From NCBI GenBank assembly GCA_934565655.1, contig CAKTIE010000001.1, positions 264,681 to 328,680 of the forward strand: a stretch of DNA of 64,000 bases, read 5' to 3'. The first letter of the stretch is position 1; each line of letters opens with the position of its first letter. A model generated the notes under the pieces. It was not told the DNA's origin and did no database searches. It saw only the letters and a program-made list of their open reading frames with translations. This document shows, piece by piece, positions 33,145-41,405 of this stretch. Origin of the DNA: an uncultured Oscillospiraceae bacterium. Lineage in GTDB: Bacteria > Bacillota > Clostridia > Oscillospirales > Oscillospiraceae. A program made the translations under genes and the position numbers.

Positions 33145-33854
33145 AGCGGCACCTCTTTCAACAGCGCGCGATAACTGCGCGACACCGGAATGGTGATTTC
33201 TCCCGCCAGCTCCAGACAGTTCTCCGAGGACACCACTCTGACCAGCTTCTGCATATTGACGATATAGCTTCTGTGGCAGCGCTGGAAGGAATCCGGAAGT
33301 GTCTTTTCCAGCGCGTCGATCGTGCTGTAAAAGGCGTATTCCGTGTGCTTGGTGCGCAAAAACACCTTTTTTTCCCGGGCTTCAAAATAATAGATATGGG
33401 AATAGGGCACCACGACCTTTTCTTCGCGCGTGTCCACCAGAAAACTGTCCGGCGTTGAGCTGCCCCGTTTTTCAAAGTAGCTTTGCACGAACTCCTGATT
33501 GATGGCACGAAGCTGCGTTTCCTGAACCGGCCGCAGCAGCAGGGAATCCGGGGCAATGCCGGGCCGCAGATACAACAGCGGCGACACATTTGCTTCTGTG
33601 ATCAGCATGACCATGGCATCGCCATACTGCTTTCTGACCAGCCGCAGCCCCTCTGTCTGATCGCCGCCGCAGAAATCGTAATACAGCAGATTCATGGGCG
33701 TCTCCGTCTCGGCTGTCTGCCGCAGCGCCGCATCATCCGGAAGGGTGGATAACCGCAGCTCTTCATCGCTGCATTGGGCGACCTGACTCTTGCAATCGCT
33801 GCCGATCATCTTGCATTCGCGGTCGTTTTTATCGCAAATCGTGACAGCAACCAT
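33141..33854 (-). CDS. LytTR-domain regulator with degenerate receiver-like N-terminus
   Basis: A 237-residue DNA-binding regulator. Residues about 138-237 form a LytTR domain (FLVDTREEKVVVPYSHIYYFEA, LRTKHTEYAFYSTIDALEKTLP, FQRCHRSYIVNMQKL). The first 130 residues have receiver-like alternation (LLYYDFCGGDQ, MVMLITE, LLRPVQE) but I see no confident phosphoacceptor Asp with the usual neighbours. It therefore may not act as a standard response regulator. It is located directly downstream of essC and could control this locus. No sensor kinase gene of the HPK10 type is near. Confidence 0.82.
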   Translation of the reverse strand: MVAVTICDKNDRECKMIGSDCKSQVAQCSDEELRLSTLPDDAALRQTAETETPMNLLYYDFCGGDQTEGLRLVRKQYGDAMVMLITEANVSPLLYLRPGIAPDSLLLRPVQETQLRAINQEFVQSYFEKRGSSTPDSFLVDTREEKVVVPYSHIYYFEAREKKVFLRTKHTEYAFYSTIDALEKTLPDSFQRCHRSYIVNMQKLVRVVSSENCLELAGEITIPVSRSYRALLKEVPL

Positions 33855-33874
33855 TTCTTCACACCTTTCTCTCT

Positions 33875-36800
33875 TTACGCAAGGGGTACTACGACGCGAA
33901 CCAGAGGCGCCTCGCTGTCATCGCTGGGAAGCACACCGATACCGGCCTTCATGCTGCGATCCTGATCCTGATAACGTACATTTTCAAAGGGCAATAGCTT
34001 CTGGTCGCCGAATTTTCCGCCAAAGCGGATACCGGACTGATAATTCCGCATGCTGTCCACGCAGGCGTAGCCCATCAGCTCATCCTGATCCCGGTCAGCC
34101 ATCTCGGCGTACACGAAAATGTTATAGCCCTTGCCGCGTTCGCACAGGGTGTCAAAGAAAGCCAGCGCGTTGAAGGCGGGAGAGTCCGGATCGTGCAGCT
34201 CGGTGATCAGCAGCTGCATATCGGTGATAAACAGGTCGATCCGCTGGTTTTCCAGGGCTGCGTCAAACAGGATATCCTCCGGGCTCTTGGCATCCAGATG
34301 CTGTCTCTTGATGGGCGCGCGGCGCACCATCTCCTGCTGAAGTTCGGTAAACATCGCCAGCAGACTGCCGCCATCGGTGCAGCGCTCCAGATGATACGCC
34401 TCTGCCATCCGGGCAAAGCGGCTACCCTCCAGCTCCACGATCAGCACCTTGTCATGCCGCTCTGTACAGGACAGCATCAGATTCTCCATCAGGTTTGTCT
34501 TGCCGCTGTTCTTTGTGCCGGTGATCAGGAAGGTGTAATTCCTGACCAGATCGAAGGAATATACCTCTGCACACTCGGCATCGTAGCCCACAGGCAGAAT
34601 GTGCGGATCGTGCAATGCTGTCTTGTATTCCGCCAGTGCCGTGAAATCCGCACGGGTAGCCTTCTCCGGAATGTGCGGGACTGTCCGGGCCCGGGGACCC
34701 TTCCATGCCGCGTTCATCCGCGCGACCTCCTCTTTGATCATGTCATTCCGTTCCGGCCCGCCCTCGGCATGGGCGGCAAGAGCCGTCTGGAATTCCAGCA
34801 CACGATCCTCATAATACATCAGGCCGCGGCCTTTGACACGGCTTTCCGGCAGCACAGAGGGCCGCACAACGTGCAGCACATCAGAATAGGCGAACACGTC
34901 CGGCATCTCAAGGGAAAGGCCGGTACGGAAATTTTCTGCCATGCGGGCAGGCAATTCCTGCATGCTGATGCCGCCGGCTGTGACCAGCAGGAAGATACCG
35001 CTGCCGATACCCTCCTTTGCCAGACGCATCATAATGGTCTCATATGTTTCGCCTGTCTTTTCGTGGAAGCCGCCGTAGTTGTCGATCACGATCAGAATGG
35101 CCGGGATCGCCCAACCATTGTGGTTTACATAATCCTCAAAGCTGGTTCCGGCAAAGAGCTTTTTCCGCTCGTCCAGAATCCGGGTGATCATGGTAAAGAA
35201 TTTCCCGATCTGGTCATTTTCCACATCGGATTCGTCCATATAGCCGCCCACATGCTTCAGATCCGCAAATACAGACAGCATTTTGGAGCTGAAGTCCAGG
35301 CAGTAAATGTTGAGGAGATCCGGCGTATAGGACTCTGCCAGAGAGTAGATCACAGTTTGCAGGAAGGTGGACTTTCCAGTGGATACGGTGCCAGTCAGCA
35401 TATGATGGCCGCCCTCGGCAAAGTTCACAGGCACCGGGAACTGGGCCTGGTTTTCCGGGTCGTCGGCCATGCCGATCACGGCATTCAGCTGGAAGCGCTG
35501 CGGCTTCACCGGCCAGTCGGCTCCGTTGAAGGCGCTGCCGGTATATGCGTCCAGCGTATCCAGATACAGATACTCCGGCAGCACAGGGAGCCAGAGCTTG
35601 CGGATGTTATTAACGCCCACGGCCTGCGCTACGCCATCGAGGTAGCCCACAATGGCCTCCAGCTGTGTCTTGCCCTTGACCTCGGGCAAACGGCCGCCGT
35701 TTCGTGCCGCGCTGCGGAGCACACTGTCTGCCAGGGCGTCGCTGCCCCGCGTCTTGTCCGCGCTGGCATAGGCTTTGCAAAGGTCGCTGATACGGGCGGT
35801 ATTGAACTGGTTCTGCTCGAAATCCGGCGCAATGTCATGAATACCGGAATAAACGGCGTCCAGGAATGCACGCTGCTCCGTCAAAACAAAATCCCGGCCG
35901 GTAATGGGGGTGCGGGTCTGCCGCTGCGCACTCTCGATGATCTGGAGCAGCTGCTCCACCCAGCGGCGTCGGAGCTCTTCCTTCCGCTTGAGCTTGGCGT
36001 GATTGCCCACCAGGTCTACCTTGCCGGTGGCGTTGAGCATCTGGGCGATCAGCAGATTGCCGCCGCCCAGCTCCTCGTCGTAGGCTGCGCCGGACCATCC
36101 GCTCTGGAACAGTTCAAAAATTTCGTCGTTGCCCACCTGGAGATAGCAGCGGCCTGCCTGGGTCAGATAGGCAGCCTCGGGCCGGTGCAGCATGTCGATG
36201 GAATCCTGGCGATCCTGCACCCGCAGGCAGAGGCGGAATTTGCTGTTGGCCCAGATGTTTTCATCCACAGTGCCGGAGGGACGCTGAGTGGACAGGATCA
36301 GGTGTACGCCCAGGCTTCGGCCTACCTGCGCCACGCTGATGAGCTCCTTCATGAACTCAGGCTCTTCCCGCTTCAATTCCGCAAACTCGTCGATAATGAT
36401 AAACAGGTGGGGGATCGGTTCCACAGCGTCGCCGTTTTTGTACAGCGCCGTATAGCCGTTGATGTTGTTGACACCGTATTCGGCAAAGATCCGCTGCCGG
36501 CGGCGGTTTTCCGACTGGATGGAGACCATGGCGCGGTTTACCTGATTACCGGACAGGTTGGAGATCGACCCGATCATGTGGGGCAGACCGTTGAACAGGT
36601 TGGCCATACCGCCGCCTTTATAGTCGATGATGAAAAAGCCGATATCCTCGGGACTGAAATTGACGGCCAGGGACAGAATGTACGTTTGCAGCGTTTCGGA
36701 TTTACCGGAACCCGTAGTGCCGGCCACCAGACCGTGGGGGCCGTGGTACTTTTCGTTGATATCAAGATAGCAGGGGGCGTTGCCGTTGCGGAAGCCCACC

Positions 36801-38854
36801 AGCGCCCGCATGGAGGCGATGCTGTTGGAGCGCCGCCAGCGTTCGGCCGCGTTCAGTTCCTCCGGCCGCTCGATGCCGTACATATCGAAGAAGGTCAGCG
36901 TGTTGGGGATCTCGCCGTCCTGACCGGAGTCCGACACTTCGATTCGGCCCAGCGTCTTGGCAAATTTCCACAGGCTCTCATCGCTGACCCGGTCAAACTG
37001 CACCTGTGTACCGTAACGCTGTCCGTCCCGCGTGTCATAGACGCCGCAGAAGCTTCCGTCGTTCTGGATCACGCACTCACACTCGTTGGGCAGATCCTCC
37101 GGCTTTTCTGCCAGGATCACAGTGGTAAGGCCCAGATCCTGCTCGCGGCTGAAAATATACTTGGAGATCGCCTCGCCGTCCAGCAGGGAGGCGTCCGTGA
37201 CAAACAGGACGATGCGCGGTTTCAGATCGCGGTTCTTCTCCTCTTCCTCGCTCCGGTTCCGCAGGATCTGCGTCAGGGCATAGAAGACCTCGCCCTGCTC
37301 GGAACGGTCAGTGGCGATATATCGGATCTTCTTGTCGCTGGACCATACATGAGGCAGCCACATGGCAAAATCCCATGTGCCGCGGTCCACGTCGTTGCCG
37401 CTGTCATAGACAAGGCCCATCTTTACCTCTGTATAGCAGTTGGAGGCGGCGATCTGGGACATGATGGCCTTGGCGATCGCGATCGCCTCGCGCCGGTTTT
37501 CACCGCCGGTGATGCCGATCAGATGGTGCTTCTGCAGGTCAACGGTAACGGGAACCTCCTTCAGCGTCTGAAAATTCTGACGGATCACGGCCGGTTTGTC
37601 CGCCAGTGAGTCATCAAACATGGTAAACCGCTCTTTCGGCACCAGAATGTCCGCTTGGAAGGGAACGTCACCCAGACCGAGGCGAACGCTGAGAAAGTCC
37701 TCATAGGAAGCATTGCGGTTCCACAGGATCGTAGAGTGCTCGTCCAGAGCACAGCACTCGCTGCCGCTGATATAGCGCTCCTTCAGTGCCTCTGAATTTT
37801 CATTATACGCCCGCTCAATGCGGTCGCGCATCCGGACCAGGTATTCGCTGTACCGCTCGAAACGCTGATTTTCCACCTGCTTGTGCTGCTTGCGGGCATA
37901 CCGGACGTTGACCAGCGCCCACACCGCGCCGATCAGCGCAGAGGCAATGGCGGTGACCATACCCATATACATAAAGGCGCCCGCACTGGCTCCTGTGGAG
38001 CGGCTGGCCACCACCGACAGGAGACTGCCCAACACCATGGGGATCGACATGGTCAGAGCCGGGCCGACCATCATGGCAATGGGCTGTTCCCGCAGCGGCT
38101 GCTGCTCCGGCGGCGCTTCGATCTCGAAGGGCTCCGTGTGCAGCTTTTTCAGGTTGCGGGGCGAGCGGTGATACTGTACCTTTACGCCGCCGGTGCCGGC
38201 GGGCTCTCCGCAGAGCGCCGCCAATCCCTCCGCGTCCAGCGGTTCCAGCGTTCTGACCTGCAGATGATCGCAGGCGTCGAGGGCGATCATGTTGCCCAGA
38301 TAAATGATGTTCAGGCGCATGATGCGGATGCTGTCTCCATAGTGGAGCACAGTGCTTCCGAAAACACGCCGGAAATTCAGATATGTTCCGTTGGTGGAGG
38401 AATCATTCAGGATCGCTCGTCCGTTTTCAAAGGTAATGGCGCAGTGGGTGCCGGAGACAAAGTCATTTTTATAGCAGATGTCGTTCTTTTCGTCTCGGCC
38501 AATGGTGATCTGCCGGACTTCCGCAAGACTATACTTGCTGTACACGGTCAACGGGTCGTTCTGCTGAAATGCGATCACGGTGATGCAGCTGCCATGAGCG
38601 GCATCCACCTCAAACTGCATGCCATCCTCGATCACGACCGTATCGGCACGCCGGTTCCCCTGCCGCAAAAATGCGGTATCATTCTGGATACTGACAGACC
38701 ATACGCCCTCGCTGCGTTCAGCCGTCAGGCGAATATCCTTCTCCAGCGCAAACAGATCCTTCTGCAGCAGGATCTGCAGTTCATTGGCGCTGCGCTCCGG
38801 CAGGGTGATCTCGCGGAATCCCTTGTGACTGTAAATGGAAAGTACCATACTCAT
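33875..38854 (-). CDS. essC: EssC-type FtsK/SpoIIIE ATPase of the type VII system
   Basis: A 1659-residue motor ATPase. N-terminal cytoplasmic part: one beta-rich domain (about 1-90) and a recognisable FHA domain (about 115-185: TIGRDEKNDICY, SGTHCAI, DSSTNGTYLN). Two transmembrane helices lie at about 267-316. Three FtsK-type ATPase modules follow: Walker A GTTGSGKSE (Lys718) with Walker B FIIIDEF, GTVSTGKST (Lys1161) with IVIDNY, and GTKNSGKTN (Lys1452) with LFITDM. Only the first keeps a clear Glu after Walker B, as in other EssC proteins. It powers export of WXG100/LXG substrates. Its FHA can read phospho-Thr and so links it to the kinases of this block. Confidence 0.95.
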   Translation of the reverse strand: MSMVLSIYSHKGFREITLPERSANELQILLQKDLFALEKDIRLTAERSEGVWSVSIQNDTAFLRQGNRRADTVVIEDGMQFEVDAAHGSCITVIAFQQNDPLTVYSKYSLAEVRQITIGRDEKNDICYKNDFVSGTHCAITFENGRAILNDSSTNGTYLNFRRVFGSTVLHYGDSIRIMRLNIIYLGNMIALDACDHLQVRTLEPLDAEGLAALCGEPAGTGGVKVQYHRSPRNLKKLHTEPFEIEAPPEQQPLREQPIAMMVGPALTMSIPMVLGSLLSVVASRSTGASAGAFMYMGMVTAIASALIGAVWALVNVRYARKQHKQVENQRFERYSEYLVRMRDRIERAYNENSEALKERYISGSECCALDEHSTILWNRNASYEDFLSVRLGLGDVPFQADILVPKERFTMFDDSLADKPAVIRQNFQTLKEVPVTVDLQKHHLIGITGGENRREAIAIAKAIMSQIAASNCYTEVKMGLVYDSGNDVDRGTWDFAMWLPHVWSSDKKIRYIATDRSEQGEVFYALTQILRNRSEEEEKNRDLKPRIVLFVTDASLLDGEAISKYIFSREQDLGLTTVILAEKPEDLPNECECVIQNDGSFCGVYDTRDGQRYGTQVQFDRVSDESLWKFAKTLGRIEVSDSGQDGEIPNTLTFFDMYGIERPEELNAAERWRRSNSIASMRALVGFRNGNAPCYLDINEKYHGPHGLVAGTTGSGKSETLQTYILSLAVNFSPEDIGFFIIDYKGGGMANLFNGLPHMIGSISNLSGNQVNRAMVSIQSENRRRQRIFAEYGVNNINGYTALYKNGDAVEPIPHLFIIIDEFAELKREEPEFMKELISVAQVGRSLGVHLILSTQRPSGTVDENIWANSKFRLCLRVQDRQDSIDMLHRPEAAYLTQAGRCYLQVGNDEIFELFQSGWSGAAYDEELGGGNLLIAQMLNATGKVDLVGNHAKLKRKEELRRRWVEQLLQIIESAQRQTRTPITGRDFVLTEQRAFLDAVYSGIHDIAPDFEQNQFNTARISDLCKAYASADKTRGSDALADSVLRSAARNGGRLPEVKGKTQLEAIVGYLDGVAQAVGVNNIRKLWLPVLPEYLYLDTLDAYTGSAFNGADWPVKPQRFQLNAVIGMADDPENQAQFPVPVNFAEGGHHMLTGTVSTGKSTFLQTVIYSLAESYTPDLLNIYCLDFSSKMLSVFADLKHVGGYMDESDVENDQIGKFFTMITRILDERKKLFAGTSFEDYVNHNGWAIPAILIVIDNYGGFHEKTGETYETIMMRLAKEGIGSGIFLLVTAGGISMQELPARMAENFRTGLSLEMPDVFAYSDVLHVVRPSVLPESRVKGRGLMYYEDRVLEFQTALAAHAEGGPERNDMIKEEVARMNAAWKGPRARTVPHIPEKATRADFTALAEYKTALHDPHILPVGYDAECAEVYSFDLVRNYTFLITGTKNSGKTNLMENLMLSCTERHDKVLIVELEGSRFARMAEAYHLERCTDGGSLLAMFTELQQEMVRRAPIKRQHLDAKSPEDILFDAALENQRIDLFITDMQLLITELHDPDSPAFNALAFFDTLCERGKGYNIFVYAEMADRDQDELMGYACVDSMRNYQSGIRFGGKFGDQKLLPFENVRYQDQDRSMKAGIGVLPSDDSEAPLVRVVVPLA

Positions 38855-38878
38855 ATGAAAGCCCTCATTCTCCCAAAC

Positions 38879-39457
38879 TTACGCTTTAAAACAGCGGAAC
38901 TGAACATCTGCCGTCCCCATACGGATATGGTCGCCATTGTTCAGCAGTACGCCTTCGCTACTGATGACCGCCGAGGTTTTCCCTCTGACCAGAACCGCCT
39001 TTGCCCCGGCGGTCGTTCTTATCGCCATCGCGCCGCTGATGGCAAATATTTCGCAATGTCTGGCCGCGACACCCTCTCGGGGCAGAACGAGCTGGTTCTC
39101 TGTGCCACTGCCGATATGAATGGGCTGCTCTGCGGAGAACAGATATTTCCGGCGGGAATAAGTGGAAAACTCCACCAGCTCCACCATCAAGGAGGTTCGT
39201 CCGGTGCGCTGGAGCTCCATGGCTTTTTCGTCCCACTGGACCTCCATCGGTTTCACAGCTGCATTCTCTGCCGCTTTTATTTTTGGATTCCGAAGCGTTT
39301 CATTCAGGGCCTCGTTTCGCTTTTGCAGAAGCGACATTTCTTTTTCCTGCTCCCGGAGCTTTTTCCGCTTCAGCACCGGACGGAGCACAAGCAGCAGCAG
39401 GATCACTGCCAGTCCCGCAATGAAATAGCCGATATGAGATAGAATGAATGACAGCAT
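38879..39457 (-). CDS. Membrane-anchored FHA domain protein
   Basis: A 192-residue protein: one transmembrane helix at residues about 9-29 (LSHIGYFIAGLAVILLLLVL), a charged coiled-coil linker (about 30-75), then an FHA domain (about 95-190: HIGSGTENQLVL, ARHCEI, and GVLLNNGDHIRMG). The FHA keeps the Gly-x-Gly start, but the usual SxxH is AARHCE, so phosphopeptide binding is uncertain. The ATG at 39457 is behind AGGAGG. It lies 24 bp upstream of essC. It could act as the anchor that recruits phosphorylated partners to the translocase. Confidence 0.82.
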   Translation of the reverse strand: MLSFILSHIGYFIAGLAVILLLLVLRPVLKRKKLREQEKEMSLLQKRNEALNETLRNPKIKAAENAAVKPMEVQWDEKAMELQRTGRTSLMVELVEFSTYSRRKYLFSAEQPIHIGSGTENQLVLPREGVAARHCEIFAISGAMAIRTTAGAKAVLVRGKTSAVISSEGVLLNNGDHIRMGTADVQFRCFKA

Positions 39458-39634
39458 ATTGTTCCTCCTGTCGCGTTCCTGTTTTTCGCTTTCCGTCGAC
39501 CGGCCGGCGGTGTAGCTTGCCGACCCACGGAAAATGAAAAGCAGGGTCAACCCACCCGGAGCCTTTTGTCCGGGTGGGCTGGCCTATGATCGTTATGCAG
39601 CCGTTGGTATGTGTCTGTCAGCCATGTTCCCGAC

Positions 39635-39955
39635 TCAGACGATCTGGTCATTCTTCAGGCTGGCGGCGGTAGCCTGGTTGGCACGCTCTGCGGTCTGGTA
39701 TGTCTTGGCCATCAGCTGCAGGTCGTCGGTGTGCTCCTTGACCATCTTGTGCAGCTTGTTCATATCGCCCTGCAGGCCGTTGATCTTCTGGTAGTACACG
39801 GTAGCAGCCTCGCCGCCCCAGGTGGACTTCAGCGCGGAGGCGATGTTCAGCATGCTGGTGGTCAGGTTTCTGACGGTGTTATTGGAGTCGCCGAACTGGG
39901 CGGAGATGGCGAGCATCTTCTCAGGGGTTACTCTCAGATTTCCGGAAATAGCCAT
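39635..39955 (-). CDS. WXG100 family protein
   Basis: A 106-residue WXG100 protein with the turn TWGGEAATVYY (near residue 45; W-x-G intact). N-terminus LRVTPEKMLAISAQF; C-terminus ASLKNDQIV, like that of 31083. AAGGA lies upstream. A 142 bp stretch separates it from the WXG100 gene at 40098, and a GACCG-type hairpin can be drawn within it, so the two may be differently expressed. Likely a secreted substrate of EssC or partner for 40098. Confidence 0.9.
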   Translation of the reverse strand: MAISGNLRVTPEKMLAISAQFGDSNNTVRNLTTSMLNIASALKSTWGGEAATVYYQKINGLQGDMNKLHKMVKEHTDDLQLMAKTYQTAERANQATAASLKNDQIV

Positions 39956-40097
39956 AATATTCTATCCTTTCTTTATTGTCGCGCCGGTTTGCGGCGGAGT
40001 GGTTGTTTGTTGTAAGAGGCGCTTCGACCGCTTCCGGTCGGAAGTGCAGCTTTAAGTCGGGGGAGCCTTGCTGCGTTTTCCTTTTTCGGTGCCGCTT

Positions 40098-40394
40098 TTA
40101 CTTGCGGACGGAGGCTGTCTGCAGGTTGTTCTGCTCTGCCGTCTCATAGGTCTCGGCCGCTTCGATCATCTTCTGAACGTAGTCGTCGATGTTGCGGGCG
40201 AAGGTATCCCACTTGACCTTGTCGGTATCGAAGGCACGGTCAAAAGCGGTGCGTGCCTCGCCGTCCCACATGCTGTCCAGCTGGCTGCGGTAGCCGACCA
40301 TCTTCTCCACCTCAGCGCGGAACTGCTTGTTCAGGTTCTGCAGCTCCTGGGCCTTATTGCGCAACTCTTTCGGGGTCACTCTGATCTCTGCCAT
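40098..40394 (-). CDS. WXG100 family protein
   Basis: A 98-residue WXG100 protein: MWDGEARTAFDRAF turn (near residue 43) between two helices, and a C-terminal YETAEQNN motif that fits the Yxx(D/E) export signal type. The ATG has AGGAGG with an A-rich leader. It forms a divergent pair in sequence with 39635, as expected for an EsxA/EsxB-like heterodimer. Confidence 0.9.
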   Translation of the reverse strand: MAEIRVTPKELRNKAQELQNLNKQFRAEVEKMVGYRSQLDSMWDGEARTAFDRAFDTDKVKWDTFARNIDDYVQKMIEAAETYETAEQNNLQTASVRK

Positions 40395-40535
40395 GTTTTT
40401 GTTCCTCCTATTTTTTATTTGTTTTTGTTTGTTTTGTGTGTTCCTTTGTTGTGATCTTATCTTAGCATCTCTTTTTGCGGTTTGTTGTGATTCCTGACGA
40501 ATGGCACGTTTTTGATGATGAACGGTATTTTGGAG
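40395..40535 (-). promoter_or_regulatory. A-rich leader upstream of WXG100 genes
   Basis: A 141 bp gap. On the minus strand the last 50 bases before the ribosome site are almost only A and C with few G or T (CAAACAAAAACAAATAAAA type), which makes an unstructured leader typical of highly translated messages. Two TAAGAT boxes upstream could be a -10, but I see no good -35. A separate strong promoter for the two WXG100 genes is possible, not shown. Confidence 0.35.
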
Positions 40536-41096
40536 TCATCCACGGGGCTTTGCCGCAAAGATCCGGATTGCCAGCCATATACAGCCGATCGTCAGTACGG
40601 CAAAAACACCTGCTGAAAGGAGTCTTGTCATAACTGTGCTGCCGTTATCATTCAGGCATACATTTACATCTGCCGCCTGGCCGCTGTGCGCGGCATCCAG
40701 TGGGGAGACCATGCCGTAAAGTTTGACGGCATTACCCTGCCGAAGCGTCTCGGCCTTCTTGGCCGTTACCCGTACCGGCAGCGTAAACCGATCGGTGCCG
40801 GAGGTCACTGTTATGTTGAAATAGGTATAGTGCCTGGAAACCAGCGGCAGAAACGAGCTGCGTATGGCAACGGTATCAAACTCATCCTCCACCACATAGC
40901 TTCCGGCCTCGACCACGAACCATTGCCGCCCGGGGGAAGTCAGGCATGCCGCGCCCTGCGCTGTAATATCTGCTGCTTTTTGGAAAGGAAATCTGATCAG
41001 GACATTCGCCGCAAAGATCAGCGCGAGTATCCCCAGAAAAACGGAACCGGCCATATAAGGGTGCTTCCTCGCTTTCGCGTTATTCTTTGCTGTCAT
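40536..41096 (-). CDS. Two-helix membrane protein of the type VII locus, unknown
   Basis: A 186-residue protein from the ATG at 41096, which overlaps the DUF4176 gene by 17 bp; the longer upstream reading has a low-complexity poly-Ser shadow and is rejected. Two transmembrane helices (about 15-36 and 158-180) flank a domain of about 120 residues with beta pattern (WFVVEAGSYVVEDEF, YTYFNITVTSG, FTLPVRVTAKKAETL) that probably lies outside. I do not recognise the family. Its place upstream of the WXG100 genes makes it a candidate for a membrane component that replaces EssA/EsaA. Confidence 0.65.
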   Translation of the reverse strand: MTAKNNAKARKHPYMAGSVFLGILALIFAANVLIRFPFQKAADITAQGAACLTSPGRQWFVVEAGSYVVEDEFDTVAIRSSFLPLVSRHYTYFNITVTSGTDRFTLPVRVTAKKAETLRQGNAVKLYGMVSPLDAAHSGQAADVNVCLNDNGSTVMTRLLSAGVFAVLTIGCIWLAIRIFAAKPRG

Positions 41097-41361
41097 AGTA
41101 AGCCGCCAGTTTCTCGATAAAGCTGCTGCGCTCTTCATCCTCATAGCCGCGGAAGAACACCTGGTCAATATTCTCATGCTGGAAGAAGAACTGGAGCTGC
41201 TCGCCGAGATTTCCCTCAGGATACACAACACCGATATAATCGTATTCCTTGCCGCTGGCCTTGTCGGTCTGCTTGATACCGAAGATCATGGCTTTCTTCT
41301 TTCCCTCCTTCAGCAGGACAACGGAGCCGATGGGCAGCAATTCTCTGATGTTGTTCGTCAT
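41080..41361 (-). CDS. DUF4176 family protein
   Basis: A 93-residue soluble protein matching the DUF4176 family (LLPIGSVVLLKEGKKKAMI, then YDYIGVVYPEGNLGEQLQFFF, then FFRGYEDEERSSF). The family is found near type VII secretion genes in Firmicutes; its function is unknown. AAGGAGGAA lies upstream. It follows the candidate substrate at 41406 by 45 bp, the usual place for a chaperone or immunity partner. Confidence 0.75.
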   Translation of the reverse strand: MTNNIRELLPIGSVVLLKEGKKKAMIFGIKQTDKASGKEYDYIGVVYPEGNLGEQLQFFFQHENIDQVFFRGYEDEERSSFIEKLAAYYDSKE

Positions 41362-41405
41362 GATAAGTTCCTCCTTGAATATAAAACAATGTTGTTATGT
41401 TACTT

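Noticed and set aside
34193..37609. Plus-strand open frame of 1138 codons opposite essC
   Set aside because: It is the antisense of essC with no family sequence, and low stop density comes from GC-rich codon use. EssC with three Walker motifs is the real gene.
40536..41231. Longer start at 41231 for the two-helix membrane protein
   Set aside because: It would add a poly-Ser low-complexity leader that is the antisense-frame shadow of the DUF4176 gene; the ATG at 41096 gives a normal membrane protein.
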